From Arcanobacterium haemolyticum (GTDB lineage: Bacteria; Actinomycetota; Actinomycetes; Actinomycetales; Actinomycetaceae): a stretch of DNA of 64,000 bases. Positions within the stretch are counted from its first letter, which is position 1; each line of letters begins with the position of its first letter. The stretch covers positions 62,001-126,000 of the forward strand of contig JADYUX010000003.1 in assembly GCA_021532125.1 (NCBI GenBank). Reading direction: 5' to 3'. The notes below the pieces were generated by a model. It saw only the letters and a program-made list of their open reading frames with translations, searched no databases and was not told the origin of the DNA. Of the stretch, positions 1-9,847 are shown piece after piece. A program made the position numbers and the translations under genes.

Positions 1-52
1 CTCGTCGTTCCCGCGAAATTACGCGGAAATTCGTCGTTTCGTCACGGCGCGA

Positions 53-58
53 TAGAAT
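53..58 (+). promoter_or_regulatory. Probable -10 box of trpS
   Basis: TAGAAT fits the actinobacterial TANNNT -10 consensus and lies about 29 nt before the trpS start, which leaves room for the Shine-Dalgarno at 73-79. No good -35 hexamer is visible. The same hexamer occurs before argS and the tRNA-Arg gene in this window. Confidence 0.4.
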
Positions 59-86
59 CGCTGCGGGCCCCCAAAGGAAAGAAGGA

Positions 87-1196
87 ATGATGACGACAAG
101 CTTTGGAGACGATCTCGAACAGTCGACGAGCGACGCCTCGCTTGCTCATACGCGTGCGTTGAGCAACAAGATCGAAGCCGCAATTGCGAAAGATCCCTCG
201 GAGTTTCGTGTGCTCACGGGAGACCGCCCCACGGGCAACCTCCACATTGGCCACTACTTCGGCTCCCTCCGCAACCGCGTGCGCCTGCAGAAGGCGGGAG
301 TTGAGACCTGGCTCGTCATCGCTGATTTCCAGGTAATTACCGACCGCGATGGTGTCGGCCCACTCAAGGACCGCGTCTATTCTCTCCTCACGGATTACCT
401 CGCCGTCGGCATCGATCCGGAGAAGGCTGTTATTTTCCCGCACTCGCAGATCCCTGAGCTCAATGAACTCATGCTGCCCTTCCTGTCGATCGTCACGGAT
501 TCCGAGCTTCGCCGAAACCCCACGGTGAAATCCGAACTCGAAGCGACGGGGAATCGCCCGATGTCCGGCCTCATGCTCACGTATCCCGTACACCAGGCTG
601 CCGATATCCTGTTCTGCAAGGCCAACCTCGTGCCAGTTGGCAAGGATCAGCTCCCCCACCTCGAACAGACCCGCGTTATTGCCGATCGCTTCGAGGCGCG
701 TTATGGGCATCCGGCGGGCACAGACAAGCCCGTTTTCACCCGCCCGCAAGCCCTCCTCTCCGAGGCTGCCCTGGTTCTCGGCCTCGACGGTGCCAAGATG
801 AGCAAGTCGCGCGGCAACACGATCGAGCTGCGGATGAGCGCCGACGAAACTGCCAAGCTCATCAAGAAGGCAAAGACAGACACCGAGCGCATGATCACCT
901 ACGATCCCGAGAATCGCCCGGAAGTCTCGAACCTCGTCCAGCTTGCCGCTATGTGTCAGGGCCGCGATCCACGCGAGGTGGCCGACGAGATTGGCAACGG
1001 TGGTGGCGGCACTCTCAAGAAAGTTCTCACCGAATCCCTCAACGAAACGCTAGCCCCGATCCGGGCGCGCCGCGCAGAGCTCGAACAGCAACCCGACTTC
1101 CTTGCTGAGGTTCTTCACCGCGGTATCGAGACTGCCCGCGAGCGCGCGGCCGCAACTCTCGACGAGGTCAAGGCAGCTATGAACATGCATTACTGA
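87..1196 (+). CDS. trpS: Tryptophan--tRNA ligase
   Basis: Cytoplasmic class I aminoacyl-tRNA synthetase that charges tRNA-Trp. The 369-residue protein has the HIGH signature as HIGH (residues 53-56, inside GNLHIGHYFGS) and the KMSKS loop as KMSKS (about 237-241), both in the expected places. The N-terminus is about 40 residues longer than in short bacterial TrpS proteins. The start is ATGATG; AAAGGAA at 73-79 sits about 7 nt before the first ATG, so either ATG could be used. The gene is transcribed alone: a perfect hairpin follows directly and the next gene starts about 150 nt later. Identity is certain; only the exact start is open. Confidence 0.97.
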   Translation: MMTTSFGDDLEQSTSDASLAHTRALSNKIEAAIAKDPSEFRVLTGDRPTGNLHIGHYFGSLRNRVRLQKAGVETWLVIADFQVITDRDGVGPLKDRVYSLLTDYLAVGIDPEKAVIFPHSQIPELNELMLPFLSIVTDSELRRNPTVKSELEATGNRPMSGLMLTYPVHQAADILFCKANLVPVGKDQLPHLEQTRVIADRFEARYGHPAGTDKPVFTRPQALLSEAALVLGLDGAKMSKSRGNTIELRMSADETAKLIKKAKTDTERMITYDPENRPEVSNLVQLAAMCQGRDPREVADEIGNGGGGTLKKVLTESLNETLAPIRARRAELEQQPDFLAEVLHRGIETARERAAATLDEVKAAMNMHY

Positions 1197-1202
1197 GCGC
1201 AA

Positions 1203-1228
1203 GGGGCGGGTGTAGCAGCACCCGCCCC
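1203..1228 (+). terminator. Rho-independent terminator after trpS
   Basis: Perfect 10-bp GC-rich stem (GGGGCGGGTG / CACCCGCCCC) with a 6-nt loop, 7 nt after the trpS stop. The downstream U-tract is poor, as is common in high-GC bacteria. Confidence 0.75.
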
Positions 1229-1336
1229 TATGTTGCTCCTCGTTGCGCTGGTGGACACAGCGTGCCTGCTGGCCTTAGCGATCTGCGACATGGCCGCGCG
1301 GGTGGGCAACGACCTGCACAACAGCGCCAAACCGCA

Positions 1337-1342
1337 TAGGCT
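1337..1342 (+). promoter_or_regulatory. Candidate -10 box of glgE (leaderless geometry)
   Basis: TAGGCT matches TANNNT and ends 7 nt before the GTG at 1350, which has no clear Shine-Dalgarno. CTGCAC at 1314-1319 is a possible weak -35 at 17 nt spacing. If used, transcription would begin at or next to the start codon. Confidence 0.35.
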
Positions 1343-1349
1343 GGTATTC

Positions 1350-3443
1350 GTGAGCGCTAACACTACTCCACAAGCATCGCCTTCCTCTGCATCGAAGCAG
1401 CCGGGCAAGGAACCATCTGCGCCGCTTGGCGCCCCTGTTTTTTCGCCTGTCGTTGGGCGTATCCCCATCATGGATGTGACGCCCTGCGTCGAGAAGGGAC
1501 GCCTCGCGGCGAAAGGGACTGAGCACGAGGCTTTCCCCGTCCAGGCAACCGTCTTTCGTGAGGGACACGATCGCTTCGCAGCCGAGGCGGTTCTCGTCGA
1601 TCCGGAAGGCAATGTTGCTCAGATCGAACGGATGGTCAATATCCGGCCAGGCCTGGGCCGATACGAAGCATGGCTCACCCCGACGTATCCAGGCGCATGG
1701 AGCTTCTACGTGCAGGCGTGGTCGGACCCGTGGGCAACGTGGGAGCACAATGCCCGGATCAAGGTTGCTGCAGCGAGCGACATCGAATTGGTCTTCCTCG
1801 AGGCAGAAGATCTCTTGCGCCGAGCTATCGGCAACCTTGAGCCACGTTCACCCCAGGCAGCAACACTCATCGATACGCTCTCGGTCGTCTCTCGTGCTTC
1901 TACACCCGCGCCTGTACGTTTGGCCGCCGCAACCTCGCCGGCCGTCGATGAGATCATGACGGCCCATCCTCTCCGCGATCTTCTCACGCGCAGTGAGCCG
2001 CTTCCCCTCGCGGTCGATCGCCTCCGGGCTCTCGTGGGCTCGTGGTACGAAATCTTCCCGCGTTCATGTGGCGCATACCAGAAAGACGACGGCACATGGG
2101 TATCGGGTACGCTGCGCACGGCCGCGCGTGAGCTCGACCGTATCTCGTCGATGGGTTTCGACGTCGTCTACCTCACGCCAATTCACCCCATCGGGACAAC
2201 GAGCCGCAAGGGGCGCAATAACACGCTCGTCGCCCTGCCCGGCGATCCCGGCTCGCCGTACGCTATCGGTTCGCCCGACGGCGGCCACGATGCTATCCAT
2301 CCCGAACTTGGAACATTCGACGACTTCGACGCCTTCGTTGCCAGAGCCCACGAACTCGGCATGGAAGTTGCCCTTGATCTCGCCCTCCAGTGCTCTCCCG
2401 ACCATCCCTGGCTCACCGAACACCCCGAGTGGTTTACGACGAGGGCCGACGGCACGATCGCCTATGCCGAGAATCCACCGAAGAAGTACCAGGACATATA
2501 CCCCCTCAATTTCGATAACGATCCGGAGGGGATTTACGACGAAATTGTGCGCATCCTCAAGCTGTGGGTCAGCCACGGTGTGACGATATTCCGCGTGGAT
2601 AACCCGCACACGAAACCTGTCGCATTCTGGGAACGCCTCCTCGCCCAATTCCGGGTAGAGCATCCTGACGTCATTTTCCTCGCGGAAGCATTCACTGCCC
2701 CACCCATGCTTCAAGGTTTGGGTGCCGTTGGTTTCCATCAGTCTTACTGCTACTTCGCATGGCGCAATGAGAAGGAAGAGATCGAAGAATACCTTGAGGA
2801 GCTCGCGCGCGAATCCGACGATCGTGTGCGTCCGGCTTTCTGGCCGACCACGCACGATATCCTCACTCCCTACATGCAGCACGGCGGCACGGCCGGATTT
2901 GCGATCCGTGCGGTCCTCGCAGCCACCGGCTCCCCGACGTATGGCATCTATTCCGGGTACGAGCTGGCTGAGCGTATTCCGCGCCCCGGCTTTGAGGAGC
3001 AGATCGACAACGAGAAGTATGAATTTAAGCCTCGCGATTGGGAGGCAGCTGAGCCTACGGGCATCCCTCATCTCCTTGGTGAACTCAATGCGATACGTCA
3101 CAAGCACACGGCGTTGCAGCGCCTGCGCAACATTCGCATCAACCCGACGAGTGACCCCAATATCGTGTGTTTCACTCGCTTTTCGCGGCCCGAAGAATCA
3201 CCAGATGGCACGGCGGACGCGGTCATCGTCGCAATCAATCTCGACCCGAGTGAACGCCATAGCGCCACGGTGAGTCTTGATCTCTCGCCGTGGGATCTCA
3301 CCCCACGACCGGACGGAAAGCCGCTCTTTGAGGTCACAGACGAACTCTCTGGTTTCACCTACTCGTGGGATGAGAACCCCACCGTCATTCTCGATCCAAG
3401 CTGGCAATTCGCGCACATCCTCTCCGTCAAGGTTCTCTCATGA
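1350..3443 (+). CDS. glgE: Alpha-1,4-glucan:maltose-1-phosphate maltosyltransferase
   Basis: GH13_3 enzyme that transfers maltosyl units from alpha-maltose-1-phosphate to the non-reducing end of an alpha-1,4-glucan. From the GTG at 1350 the protein has 697 residues. Visible are the family N-terminal RIPIMDV segment (about residue 37), [10 protein letters not shown], the TIM-barrel block LTPIHPIG, the nucleophile Asp417 in [10 protein letters not shown] and the acid/base Glu446 in FLAEAF; the 29-residue spacing equals that of Streptomyces GlgE. The frame is open back to 1230, but that part overlaps the trpS terminator region and is not GlgE-like, so GTG 1350 is preferred; RIPI rules out the later ATG at 1470. 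Its stop overlaps the treS start by 4 nt (ATGA), implying translational coupling in a glgE-treS-mak-glgB operon. Confidence 0.95.
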   Translation: MSANTTPQASPSSASKQPGKEPSAPLGAPVFSPVVGRIPIMDVTPCVEKGRLAAKGTEHEAFPVQATVFREGHDRFAAEAVLVDPEGNVAQIERMVNIRPGLGRYEAWLTPTYPGAWSFYVQAWSDPWATWEHNARIKVAAASDIELVFLEAEDLLRRAIGNLEPRSPQAATLIDTLSVVSRASTPAPVRLAAATSPAVDEIMTAHPLRDLLTRSEPLPLAVDRLRALVGSWYEIFPRSCGAYQKDDGTWVSGTLRTAARELDRISSMGFDVVYLTPIHPIGTTSRKGRNNTLVALPGDPGSPYAIGSPDGGHDAIHPELGTFDDFDAFVARAHELGMEVALDLALQCSPDHPWLTEHPEWFTTRADGTIAYAENPPKKYQDIYPLNFDNDPEGIYDEIVRILKLWVSHGVTIFRVDNPHTKPVAFWERLLAQFRVEHPDVIFLAEAFTAPPMLQGLGAVGFHQSYCYFAWRNEKEEIEEYLEELARESDDRVRPAFWPTTHDILTPYMQHGGTAGFAIRAVLAATGSPTYGIYSGYELAERIPRPGFEEQIDNEKYEFKPRDWEAAEPTGIPHLLGELNAIRHKHTALQRLRNIRINPTSDPNIVCFTRFSRPEESPDGTADAVIVAINLDPSERHSATVSLDLSPWDLTPRPDGKPLFEVTDELSGFTYSWDENPTVILDPSWQFAHILSVKVLS

Positions 3444-5176
3444 GCCCACATGAGGACAGGCCGGGACTCACTCCCGACCCAGAGTGGTTCCGCACCGCCG
3501 TCTTTTACGAAGTCCTCCTGCGCGCCTTCGGAGATACAGATGGCAGCGGGACGGGCGACATTCGCGGTCTCATATCGCACCTCGACTACCTACAGTGGCT
3601 CGGAGTGGACTGCCTCTGGCTGCCGCCGTTCTTTCCTTCCCCGATGCGCGACGGTGGCTACGACATCTCCGACTTCACCTCCGTCCATCCCATGTACGGA
3701 ACAATTGACGACTTCTCGAACCTCGTCGACGAAGCCCACGCACGCGGAATCCGCGTCATCATCGACCTCGTCGTCAATCACACCTCCGACGAACACCCCT
3801 GGTTCCAGTCGTCTCGCTCCAACCCCGACGGCCCCTACGGAGATTTTTATGTGTGGGCCGACGACGATTCCGCTTACCGGGATGCCCGGATCATCTTCAT
3901 TGACACCGAGCAGTCAAACTGGACATTCGACCCCGTGCGCCGCCAGTATTTCTGGCACCGCTTCTTCTCCCACCAGCCAGACCTCAACTACGAGAACCCG
4001 CGAGTGCAGGAAGCCATCGTGGATGTGGCGCGTTTCTGGGCGCGTATGGGTATCGATGGATTCCGCCTCGACGCCGTCCCCTACCTTTTCGAGAAGGAGG
4101 GGACGAACTGCGAAAACCTGCCGGAGACTCACGGATTCCTCGCTCGGCTACGCGCGACACTTGACGACGAATTCCCCGGAACAATTCTCCTGGCGGAGGC
4201 GAACCAGTGGCCGGAAGATGTTGTCGACTATTTCGGGAGTGACGACGCACCTGAGTGCCACATGTGTTTCCACTTCCCCGTGATGCCGCGCATCTTCTCT
4301 TCTCTGCGCGACCAACGTGCCACCTCGCTGCGAGCCATTCTGAGCGAGACACCCGACATCCCAGCGGGAGGCCAGTGGTCCACCTTCCTCCGTAACCACG
4401 ACGAACTCACGCTCGAAATGGTAACAACCGAGGAACGCGCAGCCATGTACGGCTGGTACGCCCCCGACCCGCGTATGCGAGCAAATGTCGGGATTCGTCG
4501 CAGGCTCGCACCCCTCCTTGGAAACTCGCGTGCAGAAATTGAGCTCGCCCACGCCCTCCTCCTTTCTCTTCCCGGCTCCCCCTGCCTCTACTACGGCGAC
4601 GAGATCGGAATGGGCGATAATATCTGGCTCGCAGATCGCGACTCCGTACGGACCCCGATGCAATGGAATCCCGACCGCAACGCGGGCTTCTCCGCCGCCG
4701 ACCCCGGAAAGCTCTACCTGCCCGTCGTTTCCTCGCTCGTATACAACCACCAAGCCGTCAACGTCGAATCGCAACTCGCCCAACCAGCCTCACTGCTTCA
4801 CTGGCTACGAGGAATGCTCGATGTGCGCCGGCGCCACCCCCTCCTCGGGCATGGAAGCTTCCACCTCGTCGAATGCGATAACGAATCGGTCCTGGCCTTC
4901 GTCCGCCAAGCAGAAAACGCTGCGATTCTCTGCGTTTTCAATCTCGCCAACACCGCCCGAGCAGCCACTCTCGTCCTCTCGGACTTCGTCGGGTATCACG
5001 TCACCGATGTTTTCGGTGGCGCCGGCTTCCCACCGATGACGGACAGCTACACAGTGACGCTCGGCGCGCGTGACTTCCTGTGGCTCAGTCTGTCGAAACC
5101 ACACGAGCACGTCCAAGCACCTAAGGAAGGCGCTCCGGCCGACGAGTCCCTCGTCGCCACCGACTCAGACAGCTAG
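3440..5176 (+). CDS. treS: Trehalose synthase (maltose alpha-D-glucosyltransferase)
   Basis: GH13_16 isomerase that interconverts trehalose and maltose, feeding maltose to Mak and GlgE. It has 578 residues, the usual length for stand-alone TreS. Clear signatures are the N-terminal [10 protein letters not shown] block, [14 protein letters not shown], nucleophile Asp211 in GFRLDAVPY, acid/base Glu253 in LLAEANQ, and the NHDE motif with Asp321. ATG overlaps the glgE stop. There is no fused maltokinase domain: Mak is a separate gene 41 nt downstream. The C-terminal 15 residues ([13 protein letters not shown]) look disordered. TreS can also have weak alpha-amylase-like hydrolysis; that is family knowledge. 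Confidence 0.96.
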   Translation: MSPHEDRPGLTPDPEWFRTAVFYEVLLRAFGDTDGSGTGDIRGLISHLDYLQWLGVDCLWLPPFFPSPMRDGGYDISDFTSVHPMYGTIDDFSNLVDEAHARGIRVIIDLVVNHTSDEHPWFQSSRSNPDGPYGDFYVWADDDSAYRDARIIFIDTEQSNWTFDPVRRQYFWHRFFSHQPDLNYENPRVQEAIVDVARFWARMGIDGFRLDAVPYLFEKEGTNCENLPETHGFLARLRATLDDEFPGTILLAEANQWPEDVVDYFGSDDAPECHMCFHFPVMPRIFSSLRDQRATSLRAILSETPDIPAGGQWSTFLRNHDELTLEMVTTEERAAMYGWYAPDPRMRANVGIRRRLAPLLGNSRAEIELAHALLLSLPGSPCLYYGDEIGMGDNIWLADRDSVRTPMQWNPDRNAGFSAADPGKLYLPVVSSLVYNHQAVNVESQLAQPASLLHWLRGMLDVRRRHPLLGHGSFHLVECDNESVLAFVRQAENAAILCVFNLANTARAATLVLSDFVGYHVTDVFGGAGFPPMTDSYTVTLGARDFLWLSLSKPHEHVQAPKEGAPADESLVATDSDS

Positions 5177-5217
5177 AATGTCCACGAATACCATCACGAG
5201 AGGGAACCTTCGTCCTT

Positions 5218-6498
5218 ATGGAGCCTGACAGTCCGAGCCATCTAGCATCCGCCATATCATCATGGGCCGCCAACGAGAGGTGGTTCCGCGGTACGGACAT
5301 CGCCGACGCCGCCTCCAACGCTTGGGAATACGGCACCACTCAAAGCGGCGCCCGCCTCGTGTGGTTGTGCGCGGGGATGTACAACATTCCCCTCGTGATG
5401 CGCCGCGATCCAACATCGCATGGCCCTGCGATCGCCACGTGCGGCTCCTGGCATATCTATGACGCTACGGCAGATGAGGAAGGCCAGCTCGCTCTCTTTC
5501 ACCTGTCATTCTCCTCAGCTCCCGCGAGCTTCACGAGCACGCCCCACGTCCCGGAACCTACGGTGCTCTCCGCGCATAAACTGACGAGCGAACAGTCCAA
5601 CACCTCAATCGTGTACGCTCTCGCAGACGGCACACGCGCTATCGTCAAACTCTTTCGCGTATTCACTGCCGGCCACAATCCCGACGTTGAAGTTCAAGGA
5701 GCACTCGCCGAGACAGGTATCGTTCCTCGTCAGCTCACCTCGACTCGCCTCGCCAACGGCAAGGACGAAGCCGACGTTCTCGTCGTCCACGAATTCCTCG
5801 AAGGCGCAACAGACGCATGGCAAGTTATGAGCGATGCCCTGCGTAACTGCGACGGCACACTCGGAGAACTTGAACCTCGAATTGTTGACCTTGGCACCAT
5901 CACTCGTCGTATGCACGACGAACTCGCCTCGCGCCTCGAAACAGCTCCCGCCGATGGCGAGCACATCGTCGCAATTCGGGAGTCGTGGCGCGAACGCGCG
6001 CGAGCGGCGATTGAAGCCGTCCCCGAGCTCGCAGAATATGAGGGCGAAATTGAGATCATGTATATCGCAACCGCCCACGTCAATTGGCCACGATTCCAAC
6101 GAATCCATGGTGACTACCACCTCGGCCAGGTCATCGATGTTCCCGGGCTCGGCTGGCGGATCCTCGACTTCGAAGGCGAACCGCTGCGGCCACTAGCTGA
6201 GCGAGTCACGCCAGACCTTGCCCTGCGCGACGTGGCAGGCATGATCCGCTCATTCGCCTACGCCATCGGAGCCCAGCTCCTTGCCGGAGGAAACCCCGAG
6301 CACCTCGAAACCTGGCGTTCGCAAGCCGTCAACGCATTCCTCCGAGGCTACGGCGAGATCAGCGAGGAAGACCGCATCCTCCTGGATGCCTTCATGCTGG
6401 ATAAAGCTCTGTACGAAGTTTCTTACGAAGCCGCATCCCGCCCCTCGTGGCTTCCGATTCCTGTGGCCGGCGTACGCCGCTTCATCGGCCGCGACTAA
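5218..6498 (+). CDS. mak: Maltokinase (Pep2)
   Basis: ATP-dependent kinase that phosphorylates maltose at the anomeric position to give maltose-1-phosphate, the GlgE donor. The 426-residue protein has the aminoglycoside-phosphotransferase-like core: the catalytic loop HGDYHLGQ (Asp299) and the metal-binding DFEGEP (Asp317). An N-terminal cap domain precedes the kinase lobe and the C-terminus ends in PVAGVRRFIGRD. GAGAGGGA at about 5198-5205 serves the ATG at 5218, with a slightly long spacing. It lies between treS and glgB with short gaps on both sides. Family assignment rests on these motifs and on context together. Confidence 0.93.
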   Translation: MEPDSPSHLASAISSWAANERWFRGTDIADAASNAWEYGTTQSGARLVWLCAGMYNIPLVMRRDPTSHGPAIATCGSWHIYDATADEEGQLALFHLSFSSAPASFTSTPHVPEPTVLSAHKLTSEQSNTSIVYALADGTRAIVKLFRVFTAGHNPDVEVQGALAETGIVPRQLTSTRLANGKDEADVLVVHEFLEGATDAWQVMSDALRNCDGTLGELEPRIVDLGTITRRMHDELASRLETAPADGEHIVAIRESWRERARAAIEAVPELAEYEGEIEIMYIATAHVNWPRFQRIHGDYHLGQVIDVPGLGWRILDFEGEPLRPLAERVTPDLALRDVAGMIRSFAYAIGAQLLAGGNPEHLETWRSQAVNAFLRGYGEISEEDRILLDAFMLDKALYEVSYEAASRPSWLPIPVAGVRRFIGRD

Positions 6499-6583
6499 AG
6501 CCGACGGACGCCGCCGCCAACAAAATATCCCGAACCTCGGCAAAGTTACCCCGGCGGACCTCCGATTATGGGAGAGTTAATCT

Positions 6584-8878
6584 ATGGACGCTTTGGATTA
6601 CGCACCTGTCAGTGAGGAGCTCCTCGACCTCGTCTCAAACGGCTGGTATCACTCGCCGCACGACGTGCTCGGGCCCCATATCCACAACGGCAATGTCACC
6701 GTTCGTGCCATACGCCGCCTGGCTGATCGCGTATTTATCGAAACAGCGGCCGGACGCACTGAAGCAGTCCATGAATTCAACGGCATCTGGCGCGCGGTTC
6801 TCCCCGGCGACGACGTCCCCGACTACCGGGTTATCGCAGTCTACGGCCAGAGCGAGCATAGGTCCGACGATCCGTACCGATTCCTCCCCACCCTCGGGGA
6901 GATGGATATCTACCTCTTCAACGAAGGTCGGCACGAGAAGCTGTGGGAAGCACTCGGCGCGCACATTCGCTCGTTCCCCTCCGAGCTTGGAACAATCACC
7001 GGAACGAGCTTCGCTGTCTGGGCTCCCAGCGCAAAAGCAGTGCGCGTGGTTGGAGATTTCAACGGCTGGGATGGTTCCATCCACACGATGCGCACTCTCG
7101 GTTCCTCCGGAATCTGGGAGCTCTTCATTCCCGGGGCATCCGAAGGCGCACGCTACAAGTACGAGATCCAGTACCCCGATCTCTCGTGGCATCAGAAAGC
7201 CGACCCCATGGCGCGCCGTGCTGAGGAGCCGCCGTCCACGGCTTCGATCATCACCCAGTCGCATTACGAATGGAACGATGAGGCGTGGCTCAAGCAGCGC
7301 GCAGAATCTGATCCTCATGCTGGCCCTATCTCGATCTACGAGATGCACTTGGGCTCATGGCGCCCAGGCCTCAATTACCGCACACTAGCTCCGCAGCTCA
7401 TCGGACACCTGAAATACGCCGGCTTCACGCACGTGGAGTTCATGCCGCTCGCCGAGCACCCCTTCACTCCGTCGTGGGGGTATCAGGTGACGGGATACTA
7501 CGCGCCAACGTCGCGGTTCGGCACCCCCGACGACCTGCGCTACCTCATCGACGAGCTCCATAAGGCCGGTATCGGTGTCATTGTCGATTGGGTTCCGGCG
7601 CACTTCCCCAAGGATTCGTGGGCGCTTGCCAAATTCGATGGATCGGCGCTCTACGAGGACCCGAATCCGCTGCGCGGCGAACATCCTGACTGGGGAACTC
7701 TCGTCTTCGACTACGGCCGGCGCGAGGTGCGGAACTTCCTTGTCGCCAATGCCCTGTACTGGTTTGACGAGTTTCACATCGACGGTATCCGCGTGGACGC
7801 CGTTGCTTCGATGCTCTACCTCGACTACTCCCGCGAAGGTGGAGCCTGGCAACCTAATATCTACGGCGGCCGCGAGAATCTCGAAGCGATTTCTTTCCTT
7901 CAGGAAGTCAATGCCACGGCCTACCGTACTCACCCCGGCATCATGATGATCGCTGAGGAATCCACATCCTGGCCTGGTGTCACTGCTCCTACAGAGGAAG
8001 GTGGCCTCGGGTTTGGCCTCAAATGGAACATGGGTTGGATGAACGACACCCTGCACTATCTTGAAGAGAAGCCCATTAACCGCTCGTGGCATCACGGGGA
8101 GATCACGTTCTCCCTCGTCTATGCGTTCTCGGAGCGATTCCTCCTTCCGCTTTCTCACGACGAGGTTGTGCATGGCAAGGGTTCACTCTATTCGAAGATG
8201 CCTGGCGACGACTGGCAGAAACTCGCTGGCGTGCGCGGCCTTCTCGCCTACCAGTGGGCACACCCAGGGAAGAATCTTCTGTTCATGGGGCAAGAGTTCG
8301 CGCAGATGCAGGAATGGAACGAGTCACGCGGGCTTGATTGGTGGCTCACCGATGTCCCTTCCCACGATGGAATTCTTTCGCTCGTCAAGGCGCTTAACGA
8401 GCTGTATCTGTCTACGCCGGCGTTGTGGAGCGACGACTTCACCGGTCATGGCTTCGAGTGGATCGATGCTAATGACGCGGATCATAATGTCCTCTCCTTC
8501 CTTCGTAAGAGCGCCGATGGGCGCGAGCGCATTGCTGTCGTATGCAACTTCTCCGGGATTCCGCATAACGATTATCGTGTCGGGTTGCCGAAGGCTGGCC
8601 GGTGGGTGGAGGTACTCAACACCGACGCCCTTGAGTATGGCGGCTCTGGTGTAGGAAACCTTGGCGCGGTTGAGGCCGAGGATGTTGCGTGGAATGGGCG
8701 TCCGTATTCGGTGCCGATGCAGCTACCGCCGTATGGGGTTGTCTTCTTCCGCCCGGCCGACGAAGTCGAGGATGCGGGCGCTCGGGAAGCGCGTGAGGTG
8801 ACCGTGGCGCTGACTGAGTCTGATGGGCCGAGCCTCGTCGAGGCAGCGGAGGATGCCGCGAAGATCCTTGAAGGGTAG
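6584..8878 (+). CDS. glgB: 1,4-alpha-glucan branching enzyme
   Basis: GH13 branching enzyme that makes alpha-1,6 branches in the glucan built by GlgE. The 764-residue protein has the N-terminal CBM48-type domains ([19 protein letters not shown], about residues 140-160), the barrel with Asp405 in [11 protein letters not shown] and Glu458 in MIAEEST, and a C-terminal beta domain. These two residues carry the same numbers as the E. coli GlgB catalytic pair. The last 40 residues are an acidic, non-conserved tail. GGGAGA at 6570-6575 precedes the ATG. The 85-nt gap after mak contains no hairpin, so co-transcription with the upstream three genes is likely. Confidence 0.96.
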   Translation: MDALDYAPVSEELLDLVSNGWYHSPHDVLGPHIHNGNVTVRAIRRLADRVFIETAAGRTEAVHEFNGIWRAVLPGDDVPDYRVIAVYGQSEHRSDDPYRFLPTLGEMDIYLFNEGRHEKLWEALGAHIRSFPSELGTITGTSFAVWAPSAKAVRVVGDFNGWDGSIHTMRTLGSSGIWELFIPGASEGARYKYEIQYPDLSWHQKADPMARRAEEPPSTASIITQSHYEWNDEAWLKQRAESDPHAGPISIYEMHLGSWRPGLNYRTLAPQLIGHLKYAGFTHVEFMPLAEHPFTPSWGYQVTGYYAPTSRFGTPDDLRYLIDELHKAGIGVIVDWVPAHFPKDSWALAKFDGSALYEDPNPLRGEHPDWGTLVFDYGRREVRNFLVANALYWFDEFHIDGIRVDAVASMLYLDYSREGGAWQPNIYGGRENLEAISFLQEVNATAYRTHPGIMMIAEESTSWPGVTAPTEEGGLGFGLKWNMGWMNDTLHYLEEKPINRSWHHGEITFSLVYAFSERFLLPLSHDEVVHGKGSLYSKMPGDDWQKLAGVRGLLAYQWAHPGKNLLFMGQEFAQMQEWNESRGLDWWLTDVPSHDGILSLVKALNELYLSTPALWSDDFTGHGFEWIDANDADHNVLSFLRKSADGRERIAVVCNFSGIPHNDYRVGLPKAGRWVEVLNTDALEYGGSGVGNLGAVEAEDVAWNGRPYSVPMQLPPYGVVFFRPADEVEDAGAREAREVTVALTESDGPSLVEAAEDAAKILEG

Positions 8879-8887
8879 AGCGTAAAA

Positions 8888-8922
8888 GTTGTGGGGCCTG
8901 GACAATGTCCAGGCCCCACAAC
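8888..8922. terminator. Bidirectional terminator between glgB and the CnoX-like gene
   Basis: Near-perfect palindrome: 17-nt arms (GTTGTGGGGCCTGGACA and its complement) around a single A, so the real loop will be a few nt. A-rich DNA on the left and T-rich DNA on the right suit termination in both directions between convergent genes. Confidence 0.85.
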
Positions 8923-8936
8923 TGTGGCTTGTGTTT

Positions 8937-9845
8937 TCAGAACAGCGCTGACGCGAGAGCTCGTCGCGCCTGGTTAACGATGGGATCGTTGCCGACAACT
9001 TCGAAGAGTTCCAGGAGACGCTTGCGTACCGTGTCGCGTTCGTCGCCGGAGGTGACCTTGATGACGTCGATAAGGCGGGCAAATGCTGCGTCGGCACGCC
9101 CGTGAAGTACCTCAATATCGGCTGCGCGCATATGCGTTTCGATGTCGCTGAGGGGGGCGTCTTTCGCCGCGACGAGAATCTCCGTGGCGTCTGCACCCTT
9201 AGCGCGCTGGGCGAGCTCGACGTGTGCCAAACCCACTTTTGCTTCCTCCAGACCCGGATTGGCCTTGAGAGCAAGCTCGAATGCCGCGCGGGCTGCTTCA
9301 GTATCTCCGGCCTCGAGGGCGTCGTACGCCTCCTGCATATGTGGTGGCAAGGGGGCTTCTTGGGGTTCCTCGTCTCCTGACATCACGCCTGTGATGCCTG
9401 CCTGTGCCGCCGCCTGGATAACTTGGTCAATGAGGGGGCGAATTTGCGCTGCCTCGGGAACTCCCTCAAAAAGGGGGAATGGCCGCCCCTGCATGATAGC
9501 GACAGCCGCCGGCACGCCCTGAATTCCGAGCGCCTGAGCAACTTGAGGCTGCGTATCGGTATCGACACGTCCTAGCTGGAAACGTCCGCCGGCTCCAGCG
9601 GCAACCTCTCGGAAGGTCTGGTCGAGCTGCGCCGCCTCCGGTACTCGCTGCGTGGAAAACAGAAGAATCACAGCGACGCGCGCCGAACGCTCAAGAACGT
9701 CGCGCAGGTTTGCGGCCGTGACATCAACGACGAAGGGGCCCGGGACCGTGGCGTTATCGGCGGGCGCTTGTGTGTCCGCGGGTTGCTGGGCAAGTCCGGA
9801 GAGATCCACCGCTCCGTACATGGAACGGTCGAAAGGCTGCGTCAT
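8937..9845 (-). CDS. CnoX/YbbN-like thioredoxin-fold TPR co-chaperone
   Basis: 302 residues: a thioredoxin fold (about 37-145) followed by tetratricopeptide-like helices (about 165-300). The segment AVAIMQGRPFPLFEG and the cis-Pro region GIQGVPAA are typical of the fold, but the CxxC site is replaced by STQRVPE, so no thiol-disulfide activity is expected. YbbN/CnoX proteins act as holdases that pass clients to chaperonins; that role is inferred from the family, and actinobacterial members usually lack the cysteines. The ATG lies 2 nt after the stop of the lipoprotein gene, making it the last member of a three-gene unit. Confidence 0.82.
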   Translation of the reverse strand: MTQPFDRSMYGAVDLSGLAQQPADTQAPADNATVPGPFVVDVTAANLRDVLERSARVAVILLFSTQRVPEAAQLDQTFREVAAGAGGRFQLGRVDTDTQPQVAQALGIQGVPAAVAIMQGRPFPLFEGVPEAAQIRPLIDQVIQAAAQAGITGVMSGDEEPQEAPLPPHMQEAYDALEAGDTEAARAAFELALKANPGLEEAKVGLAHVELAQRAKGADATEILVAAKDAPLSDIETHMRAADIEVLHGRADAAFARLIDVIKVTSGDERDTVRKRLLELFEVVGNDPIVNQARRALASALF

Positions 9846-9847
9846 AG

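Noticed and set aside
1230-1349. Upstream extension of glgE with a hydrophobic leader
   Set aside because: Begins immediately after the trpS terminator stem, without ribosome site; GlgE is cytoplasmic and needs no leader.
2064-3107. 347-codon open frame opposite glgE
   Set aside because: Shadow of glgE; composition not protein-like.
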